From assembly GCF_010548275.1 (NCBI RefSeq), contig NZ_JAAGLT010000009.1, positions 124,001-188,000 of the forward strand: a stretch of 64,000 nt of DNA, given 5' to 3'. The position numbers and the translations under genes were made by a program. Below the pieces are notes generated by a model. It made no database searches. It was given only the letters and a program-made list of their open reading frames with translations, and was not told where the DNA came from. The DNA is from Streptomyces sp. SID12488 (GTDB lineage: Bacteria; Actinomycetota; Actinomycetes; Streptomycetales; Streptomycetaceae). Positions 48,016-56,744 of this stretch are shown one piece after another. Position 1 is the first letter of the stretch. Each line of letters starts with the position of its first letter.

Positions 48016-48909
48016 TTACAGCACCCTGGCACCCGGTACGGGCCCTGCGGTCACCCGTACGGCACGGCAGGTACCGGACGCCGACAGTGCCCGCGCCACC
48101 TGCTGCGCGGCCTCCGCGTCCCGGGCGAGGAACGCCGTCGTCGGGCCGGAACCCGAGACCAACGCGGTCAGCGCACCGGCCGCGCGACCTGCGGCAAGGG
48201 TGTCGGCGAGGGCCGGGAACAGGGAAAGGGCGGCAGGCTGGAGGTCGTTGGAGACGGTGGTGGCGAGCGCGTCCGGGTCGCCCTTGGCGAGCGCGTCGAG
48301 GAGTTCCGGCGAGGCGACGGGCAGGGGAACGTCACTGTCCGCGACCAGCCGGTCGAACTCCCGGAACACGGCCGGTGTCGACAGCCCGCGCTCCGCCATC
48401 GCGAACACCCAGTGGAAGGTGCCGCCGGTCTCCAGGACCGTCAGCTTCTCCCCGCGCCCGACCCCGAGCGCGGCCCCGCCCACCAGACTGAAGGGCACAT
48501 CGCTGCCCAACTCGGCGCAGATGTCGAGGAGTTCGACATGTGAGGCCCCGGTCCCCCACAGCGCGTCGCAGGCGAGCAGGGCACCGGCGCCGTCGGCACT
48601 GCCGCCCGCCATCCCCCCCGCCACAGGGATGTCCTTGGCGATGTGGATGTGCACGTCGGGCGTACGGCCGTACCGCTCGGCGAGCGCGACGGCGGCGCGG
48701 GCGGCGAGATTCGTACCGTCGAGGGGCACTTGAGCGGCGTCGGGCCCGTCACAGGTGATCCGGAGTTCCGCTGCCGGGGTGACGGTCACCTCGTCGAAGA
48801 GACCGACGGCGAGGAAGACGTTGGCGAGGTCGTGGAAGCCGTCGGGGCGCGCGGCACCCACCGCGAGCTGGACGTTGACCTTGGCGGGAACCCGAACGGT
48901 GACGCTCAC
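48016..48909 (-). CDS. ispE: 4-diphosphocytidyl-2-C-methyl-D-erythritol kinase
   Basis: A 297-aa GHMP kinase of the non-mevalonate isoprenoid pathway; it phosphorylates CDP-ME. N-terminal VRVPAKVNVQLAVGAARPDG, ATP loop PVAGGMAGGSADGAGALLA, and C-terminal VSGSGPTTAFL are all typical. GTG start overlaps the rsmA stop (GTGA), so it is translationally coupled. The rsmA-ispE order is conserved in many bacteria. The product feeds undecaprenyl-phosphate and menaquinone synthesis. Confidence 0.95.
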   Translation of the reverse strand: MSVTVRVPAKVNVQLAVGAARPDGFHDLANVFLAVGLFDEVTVTPAAELRITCDGPDAAQVPLDGTNLAARAAVALAERYGRTPDVHIHIAKDIPVAGGMAGGSADGAGALLACDALWGTGASHVELLDICAELGSDVPFSLVGGAALGVGRGEKLTVLETGGTFHWVFAMAERGLSTPAVFREFDRLVADSDVPLPVASPELLDALAKGDPDALATTVSNDLQPAALSLFPALADTLAAGRAAGALTALVSGSGPTTAFLARDAEAAQQVARALSASGTCRAVRVTAGPVPGARVL

Positions 48910-49865
48910 AGCTGCCCGGACTCCTCGTCGCCGCTGTTCTGCTGCTGGACCTTGTCCTCTTGGACCTTGTTCTCCTGGACCTTGTCCTCCTGGACCTTGT
49001 TCTCCGCGATGCGGACGAACTCCTCGACGCTCAGGGACTCGCCCCGGGCCTGCGGGGAGACTCCGGCGGCGACGAGGGCGGTCTCGGCGGCGGCGGCCGA
49101 CCCGGCCCAGCCGGCGAGCGCGGCGCGCAGGGTCTTGCGCCGCTGGGCGAAGGCGGCGTCGACGACGGCGAACACCTCGCGCCGCTCGGCGGTCGTCTTC
49201 AGCGGCTCGGCCCGACGGACGAGCGAGACGAGCCCGCTGTCGACGTTGGGCGCGGGCCAGAAGACGTTGCGACCGATGGAACCGGCCCGCTTGACCTCGG
49301 CGTACCAGTTGGCCTTCACGGACGGGACGCCGTACACCTTCGAACCGGGCGGCGCGGCGAGCCGGTCGGCGACCTCCGCCTGCACCATCACCAGCGTCCG
49401 CTCGATGCTCGGGAACGTCTCCAGCATGTGCAGCAGCACGGGCACGGCGACGTTGTACGGGAGGTTCGCGACCAGTGCGGTGGGCGGGGGGCCCGGCAGT
49501 TCGGTGACGCGCATCGCGTCGGAGTGCACCAGCGCGAACCTGTCCACGCGGCCGGGCATCCGGGCGGCGACGGTGGCGGGCAGCGCGCCCGCGAGCACGT
49601 CGTCGATCTCGACGGCGACGACGCGGTCTGCGGCCTCCAGCAGCGCGAGGGTCAGGGACCCGAGTCCCGGCCCGACCTCGACGACCACGTCGTCGGGCCG
49701 CACACCGGCGGTGCGCACGATACGGCGGACGGTGTTGGCGTCGATCACGAAGTTCTGCCCGCGCTGCTTGGTGGGCCTGACGCCGAGGACATCGGCAAGC
49801 TCACGGATGTCGGCGGCGCCGAACAGGGCATCGGGGGAGGCGTCGGGGACGGGGCTGGTACTCAC
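48906..49865 (-). CDS. rsmA: 16S rRNA dimethyladenosine transferase
   Basis: A 319-aa SAM-dependent methyltransferase (KsgA) that dimethylates the two adjacent adenines in the 3' hairpin of 16S rRNA. Motifs: KQRGQNFVIDANTVRRIV, VVEVGPGLGSLTLALLE (SAM), the acidic VAVEID, and the catalytic LVANLPYNVAVPVL. GTG start at 49865. The C-terminus carries an unusual Lys/Gln/Glu repeat (KVQED/KVQEN four times) from a 15-bp tandem DNA repeat, not part of the normal enzyme. Overlaps ispE downstream. Confidence 0.95.
   Translation of the reverse strand: MSTSPVPDASPDALFGAADIRELADVLGVRPTKQRGQNFVIDANTVRRIVRTAGVRPDDVVVEVGPGLGSLTLALLEAADRVVAVEIDDVLAGALPATVAARMPGRVDRFALVHSDAMRVTELPGPPPTALVANLPYNVAVPVLLHMLETFPSIERTLVMVQAEVADRLAAPPGSKVYGVPSVKANWYAEVKRAGSIGRNVFWPAPNVDSGLVSLVRRAEPLKTTAERREVFAVVDAAFAQRRKTLRAALAGWAGSAAAAETALVAAGVSPQARGESLSVEEFVRIAENKVQEDKVQENKVQEDKVQQQNSGDEESGQL
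48946..49005. repeat. Four 15-bp tandem repeats at the rsmA 3' end
   Basis: Four units of TGGACCTTGTTCTCC type (48946, 48961, 48976, 48991) encode alternating KVQED and KVQEN at the RsmA C-terminus. Units differ at one or two positions. Likely slippage-prone and variable between strains. Confidence 0.9.
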
Positions 49866-50005
49866 GGGTCCAGGGTACGGGGGGTGGGGGGTGAGGGTGT
49901 GCAGGTGGGCATCGCCGAGGGCGCATCGCCGGACTCCGGCAAGGTGCACGCAAAAGATCGTGAGCGAGCCAAAAGCGGAACCGGAGCTGAGCTAGAAAGA
50001 TCCGT

Positions 50006-50425
50006 ATGGAACTCACCCAGATACGCCTGCTGGTCTCCGACTTCCCCGCCGTCTACCGCTTCTACCGGGACGTGCTCGGGCTCAAGCCGCAGTTCGAGGC
50101 CGAGAGCGGCCCGTACGCCAAGCTCAGTCCCGACACCGGGCACGCCGCGATCGCGCTGCAGGACCGGGCGCAGTTGGCCGGCGTGCTGGAGCGGTTGGGG
50201 GCGGAGCCGACGGGGTACCGCGCGCTGGTCGTGCTGCGGGTGGACGACCTTGACGCCGCCCACGCCGAACTCACCTCGCGCGGGGCGGATTTCACCCGGG
50301 CCCCGGCCCCGATGGGCGACCGGATGCGGGTCGCCTACCTGGAGGACCCGGAAGGGAATCTGATCGAGCTCCAGGAGTGGCTGGCCCTGCGGGATCTGGC
50401 AGGGGGAACACCTTCGGAGCGGTGA
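50006..50425 (+). CDS. VOC/glyoxalase-fold protein
   Basis: A 139-aa vicinal-oxygen-chelate protein. It starts ELTQIRLLVSDFPAVYRFYR with DVLGLKPQFE and ends DRMRVAYLEDPEGNLIELQE, the usual metal-binding C-terminal Glu. The first strand has Arg where a metal-binding His is common, so the metal site may be incomplete. Substrate unknown. ATG at 50006 with GAAAG upstream. It is the first gene of a 4-kb block lying between rsmA and rpfB, which are neighbours in the Streptomyces genomes I recall. Confidence 0.85.
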   Translation: MELTQIRLLVSDFPAVYRFYRDVLGLKPQFEAESGPYAKLSPDTGHAAIALQDRAQLAGVLERLGAEPTGYRALVVLRVDDLDAAHAELTSRGADFTRAPAPMGDRMRVAYLEDPEGNLIELQEWLALRDLAGGTPSER

Positions 50426-50530
50426 TGAACTGCACGTGTTCGTCGATGCCTGACGTAGATGTACTGCGGGTGTTGCGGCACGGCGCCCTTTCCGGCGCAG
50501 GAGTGGCCCGTCCCTGGATGCGAGGACCGC

Positions 50531-51274
50531 ATGACTGCCGAAGAACTGTGTGACCTGCTCGTGCAGGCCCGGGGTGAGCCGTCACCGCTGTACGGGCTGG
50601 AGGACCCCGGGGCTTACGAGGACCTCGGTGCTTTCACCTCCAATGTCGCGCTGGACGATGACCGGCCGGCTCTTCCTCCGGAGCTGGCGGAAGCGCTGCG
50701 CTCGTGGTCGCTGTCACGCCCGCCGGAGGGTTTTGCCTCCCGGCCGGCCCTTCGCAAACACGTCAAGCAGGGGCTGACGGTTTCCCGGCGACTGGCCAGG
50801 CATCTCGGTCCGTTGTGGCCGGTGCGCTACTGGGACGAGCGCCTCGGGACTGCGAAGTGGGTGTGCTGGAGCTGCGACCGCCTGCACTGGGAACGCGATA
50901 GTCACGGCGTACCGATGTATCCGGTCGACCTCACGGTCGAGGGCGAGTTCCGGTTCGGTCCGCTGCGTTCGGAAGGGTTCGGGGACTTCTTCCCCGACGA
51001 TCCCGCCGCCGGGCTGGACCTGCCCGAGGAGCTCGTCGCCGACCTGTACGCGTGGGCGGAGGACATCGACACCAAGCTGAACATGTACGTGCAGGACCGG
51101 GACGAGAACAAGCACGAAGGCGAGTGCGAGCGGCAGTTCCGCGAAGGGGCGGAGCTGGCGAGACGCGTCGCCCACGAGGTCGGCCCCGACCGGGAGGTGA
51201 CCTACAAGGGCTTGGCGAACGGCGGTCTGGTCTCGATGACGTCGATCACCTGGCGAGGGGACCAACAGGTGTAG
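50531..51274 (+). CDS. Hypothetical protein
   Basis: A 247-aa soluble protein that I do not recognise. It starts TAEELCDLLVQARGEPSPLY, has a Trp-rich centre (WPVRYWDERLGTAKWVCWSC, then DRLHWERD) with a CWSC pair, an acidic second half (FFPDDPAAGLDLPEELVADL) and a C-terminal segment ELARRVAHEVGPDREVTYKG. There is no signal peptide or membrane helix. The small, acidic, Trp-rich make-up resembles immunity-type proteins, but that is only an impression. ATG at 50531 behind GCGAGGA. Confidence 0.7.
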   Translation: MTAEELCDLLVQARGEPSPLYGLEDPGAYEDLGAFTSNVALDDDRPALPPELAEALRSWSLSRPPEGFASRPALRKHVKQGLTVSRRLARHLGPLWPVRYWDERLGTAKWVCWSCDRLHWERDSHGVPMYPVDLTVEGEFRFGPLRSEGFGDFFPDDPAAGLDLPEELVADLYAWAEDIDTKLNMYVQDRDENKHEGECERQFREGAELARRVAHEVGPDREVTYKGLANGGLVSMTSITWRGDQQV

Positions 51275-51329
51275 GCGGACAGGCGGGCCTTGGACGTGGC
51301 CGGTGGGCTCTGCCGCTCGCCATGTCCCG

Positions 51330-52238
51330 TCAGGCCGCGCGCATGCGCAGGCGGCGCAGCATACGGGCGTCCTCGAAGCCGACCGAGTGGGCGGCGGCGT
51401 CGACCGTGGCGCCGTGGCTGATGAGGTGCTCGGCGCGTTCCAGGCGCAGGGTCTGCTGGTAGCGCAGCGGGGTGAGGCCGGTGGCGCGGCTGAAGAGCCG
51501 GGTGAGGGTGCGTTCGCTGACGCCGACGGCCGAGGCCAGGTGGGGTAGCGGCAACGGTTGGTCGAAGCGGGTGTCGATGAGGTCCTGGGCGCGGTGCACG
51601 GTGTCGTCGAGGTGGGACCGGTGCCGGAACATCGCGCTGGCCTGCGGCTCGTGGCCGTTGCGGCGGGCGTAGACGACCATGTCCCTGGCGACCTGGGCGG
51701 CGACGGCGGGACCGTGCCGGCCGGCGACGAGGTGCAGGGCCAGGTCGATGCCGCTGGCGATACCGGCCGAGGTGATCACCCGGTCGTCGGCGGTGAACAG
51801 GACGTCGCGGACGACGACCGCCCCGGGGTGGCGCAGGGCCAGCTCGTCCTGCACGTCGTGGTGGGTGGTGCAGCGGCGGCCCCTGAGCAGGCCGGCCCTC
51901 CCGAGTGCCTCCGCGCCCGCGCAGACGCTGGCCACCGTTCCGCCCCTGGTGTGGTGGTCCCGCAGGACCTGGAGGGAGGCGTCGGCGATGGTGGGTGAGT
52001 CGGCAAGGGTGACGGTCCGCCAACCCGGGACCACGATCAGGTCCTCGGGCCCGAGTTCGGGCCAGTCCGGCCCTGCCAGCACGGGCAGGCCCTGGGCTGT
52101 GGGGACCTGCGGCTGCTCGGCGACATAGGTGAGGGTGTAGGGGTGCCCGAGGTCGGCCGCGGTGGAGAAGACCTGCGCGGGACCGGCCAGGTCCAGTAGG
52201 TGGACTCCGGGCACCAGGAAGAAGACGACGTGGCTCAC
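51330..52238 (-). CDS. GlxA-type AraC regulator with DJ-1/PfpI domain
   Basis: A 302-aa regulator. Residues 1-170 are a DJ-1/PfpI class I glutamine amidotransferase-like fold with the nucleophile-elbow Cys in GTVASVCAGAEALG. Residues about 205-300 are an AraC double HTH (LASAVGVSERTLTRLFSRAT and AAHSVGFEDARMLRRLRMRA). Such FtrA/GlxA proteins control nearby catabolic genes. Its partner is likely the isochorismatase-like gene just upstream in the same direction: 30 bases separate them, and a 20-bp tandem duplication overlaps that junction. Confidence 0.92.
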   Translation of the reverse strand: MSHVVFFLVPGVHLLDLAGPAQVFSTAADLGHPYTLTYVAEQPQVPTAQGLPVLAGPDWPELGPEDLIVVPGWRTVTLADSPTIADASLQVLRDHHTRGGTVASVCAGAEALGRAGLLRGRRCTTHHDVQDELALRHPGAVVVRDVLFTADDRVITSAGIASGIDLALHLVAGRHGPAVAAQVARDMVVYARRNGHEPQASAMFRHRSHLDDTVHRAQDLIDTRFDQPLPLPHLASAVGVSERTLTRLFSRATGLTPLRYQQTLRLERAEHLISHGATVDAAAHSVGFEDARMLRRLRMRAA

Positions 52239-52244
52239 GATTCG

Positions 52245-52284
52245 GTCATCATGCCGGAAGATCCGTCATCATGCCGGAAGTTCC
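52245..52284. repeat. 20-bp tandem duplication at a gene junction
   Basis: Two adjacent 20-base units (GTCATCATGCCGGAAG plus ATCC or TTCC) at 52245-52264 and 52265-52284, differing at one base. The second copy covers the stop codon of the cysteine hydrolase gene, so the duplication sits exactly at the operon junction. Confidence 0.85.
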
Positions 52285-52871
52285 GCCGCGGCTTCCACCT
52301 CGTCGACTGTCGCGATGGTGGCGAAGCGGCCGGCGAGGGCGTACTCGGTACGCCTGATGATCTCGTCGGCGGGCAGGGTACGGGGGTCGGCGAGCAGTTC
52401 CGCGACGCTCTGGTCGGCAGGGGCGTCGCGGTGCGGGATCGGGTTGGTGGCGGTCGCGTCGACGACGAAGGTGACCTGATAGCCGAGGTCGCTCGCCACA
52501 CGGGCGGTGGTCTCCACGCACTGCTCGGTACGGATACCGCAGACGGCGAGTTCGCGAACCCCGTGCTCGGTGAGGAGTTGTTGCAGGTTGGTGGTGGTGA
52601 AGGCGTTGTGCGAGGTCTTGTGGATCAGCGGCTCGCCGTCCTCCGGCCGCTCCAGCTCCTCCAGCAGCCGCACCTGGCCGAGGGCCGGGTCGAAGGGGCC
52701 CCCGCTCCCGGGCTCGGAGTGCAGTACCCACACCACCAGGTCCCCGGCCCGGCGGGCCGACCGGACCAGCCGGTTCGCCTTGTCGGCGATCTTCGGATCG
52801 GAGATGGTCTCCCACAGCGGGTGGGCGCGGAAGGACTCCTGGACATCGATGACGATCAGTGCTCGGCTCAT
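52269..52871 (-). CDS. Isochorismatase-like cysteine hydrolase
   Basis: A 200-aa hydrolase of the isochorismatase/nicotinamidase superfamily. Catalytic triad candidates: Asp9 in LIVIDVQESF, Lys in LIHKTSHNAF, and Cys in VCGIRTEQCVETTARVASDL. The cis-peptide region and the Rossmann-like fold are intact. Substrate unknown. ATG at 52871. It is followed by the GlxA-type regulator and is probably co-transcribed with it. Confidence 0.9.
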   Translation of the reverse strand: MSRALIVIDVQESFRAHPLWETISDPKIADKANRLVRSARRAGDLVVWVLHSEPGSGGPFDPALGQVRLLEELERPEDGEPLIHKTSHNAFTTTNLQQLLTEHGVRELAVCGIRTEQCVETTARVASDLGYQVTFVVDATATNPIPHRDAPADQSVAELLADPRTLPADEIIRRTEYALAGRFATIATVDEVEAAAELPA

Positions 52872-52972
52872 GCGCCTAGCCTGCGGCGCGCGGACGGGCC
52901 GGCGACAGGCCTCATCGGGTCCCGCAGCGGACCGATCCGGTCAGTCGACACCTGACGTGGTTACGGACGCGC

Positions 52973-53515
52973 TCACTCCGGGAGTTCGAGCATGGGTTCG
53001 CCGCAGGACTGGCATTCGGCGTAGACATCGAGGTCGTTGAGTATCTCGGCGTATTCGGGGTGCCCTTTGAGCGCCGCCATGGCGGCGAGCAGGTAGCGGG
53101 TCATCATCTGGTCGTGCTCCGCCGTGGCCAGCGTTTCCGCCAGGAGGGTCAGGGCCTCGGGCCGGGCGTTTCGGTAGGCGTCCGCGATGTCGTCGGGCAG
53201 ATCGTCCGGGACCTCTCCGAGTTCGCCGGAGCAGATGGCGACGAGGCCGATGACGTAGAGGTAGTCATCGCGCTGGGCGGCAGGAAGGCCGCGCGCGATG
53301 GTAACCAGATGAGGCACCGAGGCGTACGCCGCCGGCCAGGCGGTGCCCTCGGAGCACAGGTAGGGCCACAGATCGTCGAACCGCCCACGGGACGTGGGGT
53401 GGGCCACCAGGTACCGCAACTCGTCAGGGACGAAAGGGGCGTCCGCCGTGCCCTGCCCGTCGGACCAACCTCGATGGTCGAGAGCGGGCCAGCGCGGGTC
53501 GTCCAGGGAGATCAT
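52973..53515 (-). CDS. Hypothetical helical protein with C-terminal CxxC
   Basis: A 180-aa acidic protein that I cannot name. MISLDDPRWPALDHRGWSDG at the start, then helix-rich repeats (LVTIARGLPAAQRDDYLYVI, RPEALTLLAETLATAEHDQM) that look like HEAT/ARM-type alpha solenoid. A CQSCGEP motif near the end could bind metal. I start at the ATG at 53515; upstream frame is Arg/Pro-rich and non-coding in look. Proteins of this kind occur near toxin-immunity loci in actinomycetes, but no function is established here. Confidence 0.7.
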   Translation of the reverse strand: MISLDDPRWPALDHRGWSDGQGTADAPFVPDELRYLVAHPTSRGRFDDLWPYLCSEGTAWPAAYASVPHLVTIARGLPAAQRDDYLYVIGLVAICSGELGEVPDDLPDDIADAYRNARPEALTLLAETLATAEHDQMMTRYLLAAMAALKGHPEYAEILNDLDVYAECQSCGEPMLELPE

Positions 53516-53769
53516 GGGCGGAAGTGCAGGTGGGGGCGAGAGACACCCGAGTTCAGGGTGCGGACGTGGCCGACGCTGCGCGAGCAGGCTGGTGACGCGT
53601 CGGCGCAGAGGGTGCGGCAGCGGGGCCTGCCTGCGGACGAACCGCCGTCGCGTCGCCAACCTGGTTGATCAAAAGTCGAGTTGATGGACGCTGAGCACGG
53701 GACGAGGTGAGGCTCCTGGTTGGATGGGTTGGCGACAGGCACAGGCGCAGGCAGATGAAGGTGGATCTC

Positions 53770-54027
53770 ATGGGAACGACACAGGGCCCTCCGGTGGGGC
53801 ACAAGGACATCCAGGCCCCCTCGGGACGGACCAGGTGGTGGGTGGTCGCCCTCATCCTGGGCCTGCCGGCACTTCTCGTCATTGGCTTCGTCGCCATGGT
53901 CGCGATCTGGGTGCTGACCGACGACTCGTCCGAGGCCGAGCAGCGACCTCCCCACTCTCTTCAGGTGAGCGTGGAAGACCCATGGGCCGGAAGCACTCCT
54001 GCCTCGTCCCGGACATCGGCGATGTGA
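53770..54027 (+). CDS. Small single-pass membrane protein
   Basis: An 85-aa protein: polar start (GTTQGPPVGHKDIQAPSGR), one membrane helix about 25-50 (VVALILGLPALLVIGFVAMV), then an acidic and Ser/Pro-rich exterior. ATG at 53770 with AAGGTGG six bases before; ATG at 53755 is also in frame. Function unknown. Convergent with rpfB (24 bases between ends). Confidence 0.6.
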   Translation: MGTTQGPPVGHKDIQAPSGRTRWWVVALILGLPALLVIGFVAMVAIWVLTDDSSEAEQRPPHSLQVSVEDPWAGSTPASSRTSAM

Positions 54028-54050
54028 CACCGGGGCTCGATTCGAGCCCC

Positions 54051-55433
54051 TCACCCATGCAACCGCCCCCCACAGTGCGGCCAGGGCCCCGCCCCCCGCT
54101 TCACATACAGCCTCTTCGCGCGGAGCGTCTGTTCCGTCGCCGTCGCGTCCTGGGGGCGCCCGGAGCCGCCCAGGCTCTGCCAGGTCTGGGTGTCGAACTG
54201 GTACAGGCCCCCGTAAGTCCCCGACGGGTCCACCGCGTTGGGGCGCCCCCCGGACTCGCAGGCCGCCAGCGACCCCCAGTCCAGATGGTCAGCCCCCTGC
54301 ACCGAGGTCGGCATGGGCTTCGAGCCGACCCTCACCAGCTGGGCCCGGGGCTCGCGCACCACCTCGGTGCGCACCCGGCGCGGTTTCTGCTTGACGCCGT
54401 TGACCGAGCGCAGGGCGAAGGTGACCCGGCGCAGGCCCGGCCGGCCCGCCTGGTCGACGACCTCCGTGCCCTTGAACAGGGAGGCGTCCTGGGTGCGCCG
54501 CACGTCGTAGGGGATCGCCTCCTCGCGTACCTCCGTGGAGCCCGTCACCCGCAGCACCGTCACGGTCTGGCCGTCGCGCGGGAAGCTCGCGGGGGCCACC
54601 GACAGGGCGTCCTCGCCCCGGAGTGTGATCCCGGCCTCCTCCACCGCCTCGGCGACCGTCGCCGTGTTCGTACGGATCGTGCGGGCCTGTCCGTCCGCCA
54701 TGATCGTCACCGTGCGCTCGGTGCGGACGTCGATGGCCAGTCCGTGGCGGTCGATCTTCTGGGAGCGCGCGAGCGACAGGTACGCGCCCTCCGCGCGCAC
54801 CCCGATCTGCCTGAGTGCTTCCTCCACCGTGTGTGCCGTCGTCCACACCTCGCGGCGTTCACCGTCCAGAGTGATCCGTACGGGTCGCCCGTAGTGGACG
54901 CGGACCTCGTCGCCACTGGCCAGTGCGGTGCCCGGCGCGGGGGCGACGACGTCGTGCGCGCCGACCGCGACCCCCTCGTCGGCCAGCAGTTCGGTCACGT
55001 CGTCGGCGAAGGTGTGCAGGGTGCGCGGCTTGCCGTCGACGTTCAGTTCGATCGCCTTGTCCTTGGCGACGAAGGCCGTCGTACCGCCCGCGAGAAAGGC
55101 GACCACGAGCGCCTGCGGTAGCAACCGCCGGATGGCGTCGGGCCGTTCGGAGCCCTTGCGGCGCCTGGCCGCCCGCCCCTCCCCGGCCCGTCCACGGGCC
55201 GCCTGCCGCTGCTGCTGGGGCAGCGTGGGCGTCATAGGCGGCGCTGGGGGTACTGGGGGCGCCGGGGGCTCGTAGGCGGGCCTGTACGTGTCCTCGTACG
55301 GCAGCACCCCGTACGCCACCGTCTCGGCGTTGTGGGGGTCGTACGGGTCGTACGCGCCATAGGGCGATGGCGGCTGTGGTCCGCCGACGGGGACGGGGCT
55401 GTACGTCTCGTACGGCGAACGCGAACTGCTCAC
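54051..55433 (-). CDS. rpfB: Resuscitation-promoting factor RpfB-like lytic enzyme
   Basis: A 460-aa secreted cell-wall hydrolase. About 1-115 is a Pro/Tyr-rich cytoplasmic part, then one helix (LLPQALVVAFLAGGTTAFVA), followed by three DUF348 (ubiquitin-like) modules from about 130, a G5 domain (about 300-375), and a C-terminal Rpf transglycosylase-like domain with the catalytic Glu in LAACESGGRPNAVDPSGTYG. Rpf proteins cleave peptidoglycan and trigger spore germination in Streptomyces. GTG start at 55433. In this chromosome type rpfB normally precedes rsmA-ispE; here about 4 kb of other genes separates them. Confidence 0.94.
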   Translation of the reverse strand: MSSSRSPYETYSPVPVGGPQPPSPYGAYDPYDPHNAETVAYGVLPYEDTYRPAYEPPAPPVPPAPPMTPTLPQQQRQAARGRAGEGRAARRRKGSERPDAIRRLLPQALVVAFLAGGTTAFVAKDKAIELNVDGKPRTLHTFADDVTELLADEGVAVGAHDVVAPAPGTALASGDEVRVHYGRPVRITLDGERREVWTTAHTVEEALRQIGVRAEGAYLSLARSQKIDRHGLAIDVRTERTVTIMADGQARTIRTNTATVAEAVEEAGITLRGEDALSVAPASFPRDGQTVTVLRVTGSTEVREEAIPYDVRRTQDASLFKGTEVVDQAGRPGLRRVTFALRSVNGVKQKPRRVRTEVVREPRAQLVRVGSKPMPTSVQGADHLDWGSLAACESGGRPNAVDPSGTYGGLYQFDTQTWQSLGGSGRPQDATATEQTLRAKRLYVKRGAGPWPHCGGRLHG

Positions 55434-55540
55434 GACGACACGCTCCAGGTTACGGCGACGGACGAGCACCAGAACCTAGCGGAGTGTTCGTCACTCTCCA
55501 AAGCGACTCGACTACCTAGCGTCAACGCACGTCAGTGCTG

Positions 55541-56419
55541 TCAGTAACCGAAGGCGCGTGCGGTGTTCGCCGAGATGGCCGTCGCCAAGCTGTCCTCGTC
55601 GATGCCTCGCACCTCGGCCATCGCCCGCAGCGTGATCGGGATGAGGTAGAGGGCGTTGGGGCGGCCCCGGTACGGCGCCGGAGTGAGGAAGGGCGCGTCC
55701 GTCTCGACCAGGACCAGCTCCAGGGGGGCCACGGCGAGCGCGTCGCGCAGCGGCTGGGCGTTCTTGAAGGTCATGTTGCCGGCGAAGGACATGAAGTAGC
55801 CGTTCGCGGCGCAGACTTCGGCCATCTCGGCGTCGCCGGAGTAGCAGTGGAAGACGGTCCGCTCGGGGGCGCCTTCCTCCTTCAGCACCCGCAGGACGTC
55901 GGCGTGCGCGTCCCGGTCGTGGATGACGAGCGCCTTGCCGTGTCGTTTGGCGATCTCGATGTGTGCCCGGAAGGACCGCTCCTGGGCCGCCTTGCCCTCG
56001 GGCCCGGTGCGGAAGTAGTCCAGCCCCGTTTCCCCGACGCCCTTGACCTGCGGGAGTCCGGCGAGCCGGTCGATCTCTGCCAGCGCCTCGTCCAGGGCGG
56101 CGTCTCCGCCGGGGACCCTCGCTCCCTGTCGGGACCAGCCATCCGGATCTCCGTGGACGATGCGGGGGGCCTCGTTCGGGTGCAGGGCCACGGTCGCGTG
56201 CACGCTCTCGTACGTGGCCGCCGTCTCGGCCGCCCACCGGGAGCCCTTGATGTCGCAGCCGACCTGGACGACCGTCGTCACCCCGACCGACGCGGCCTTC
56301 GCGAGACCCTCCGCGACCGTGCCGGACTGCATGTCGAGGTGGGTGTGGGAATCGGCGACCGGCACCCGCAGGGGTTCGGGCAACGGCGGCGCGGAGGCGG
56401 CTTGGGACTTGGCAGACAT
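55541..56419 (-). CDS. tatD: TatD family metal-dependent hydrolase
   Basis: A 292-aa TIM-barrel DNase-like hydrolase. The first metal motif is ADSHTHLDMQ, then GETGLDYFR with the metal Glu, VIHDRDAH, VFHCYSGD, and ETDAPFLTP with the final Asp. TatD enzymes have 3'-5' exonuclease activity on DNA and RNA; the exact role in Streptomyces is not established. ATG at 56419. Upstream of rpfB in the same direction, probably in one transcription unit with the rpfB-rsmA-ispE core. Confidence 0.94.
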   Translation of the reverse strand: MSAKSQAASAPPLPEPLRVPVADSHTHLDMQSGTVAEGLAKAASVGVTTVVQVGCDIKGSRWAAETAATYESVHATVALHPNEAPRIVHGDPDGWSRQGARVPGGDAALDEALAEIDRLAGLPQVKGVGETGLDYFRTGPEGKAAQERSFRAHIEIAKRHGKALVIHDRDAHADVLRVLKEEGAPERTVFHCYSGDAEMAEVCAANGYFMSFAGNMTFKNAQPLRDALAVAPLELVLVETDAPFLTPAPYRGRPNALYLIPITLRAMAEVRGIDEDSLATAISANTARAFGY

Positions 56420-56744
56420 GCCCCGATCCTACGAAAGGGGCATGCGAGAAGGGCACGCCCGCCCCTCAAAGTGAGCCAGGGCCCCGCCCATGAGGTCCAT
56501 CCGCCATGACGCCCGTCTTCACGGAACCTGACGGAGGAGTTCGGGGCACCCCGCGGACTTCGGGTGAATCAGCCGTCCAGTGATGTCTCGCTGCCCGGCA
56601 GCCCGCCCGAACCCTCCGCCGACGCCCGAACCCTCCGTCCACGCCCGGGATGACGGGCGGGGGCCCGAGAACGCCGGGCCCCCGCTCAGTGCCGGCACAG
56701 CCAGACCCAGGGGGCAACGGGCCGCGCCGATCGGGTCTGGCTCG
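56420..56744. other. Intergenic region with a tandem repeat and a terminator
   Basis: 325 bases between tatD and the crystallin-like gene. It holds two near-copies of a 19-base unit CCCGAACCCTCCGCCGACG (about 56607-56644) followed by the strong hairpin at 56657. No gene is visible. Confidence 0.5.
56657..56685 (-). terminator. Terminator after the crystallin-like gene
   Basis: GCGGGGGCCCG (56657-56667) pairs perfectly with CGGGCCCCCGC (56675-56685) over a 7-base loop, 60 bases past the stop of the gene at 56745 on the minus strand. Confidence 0.85.
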
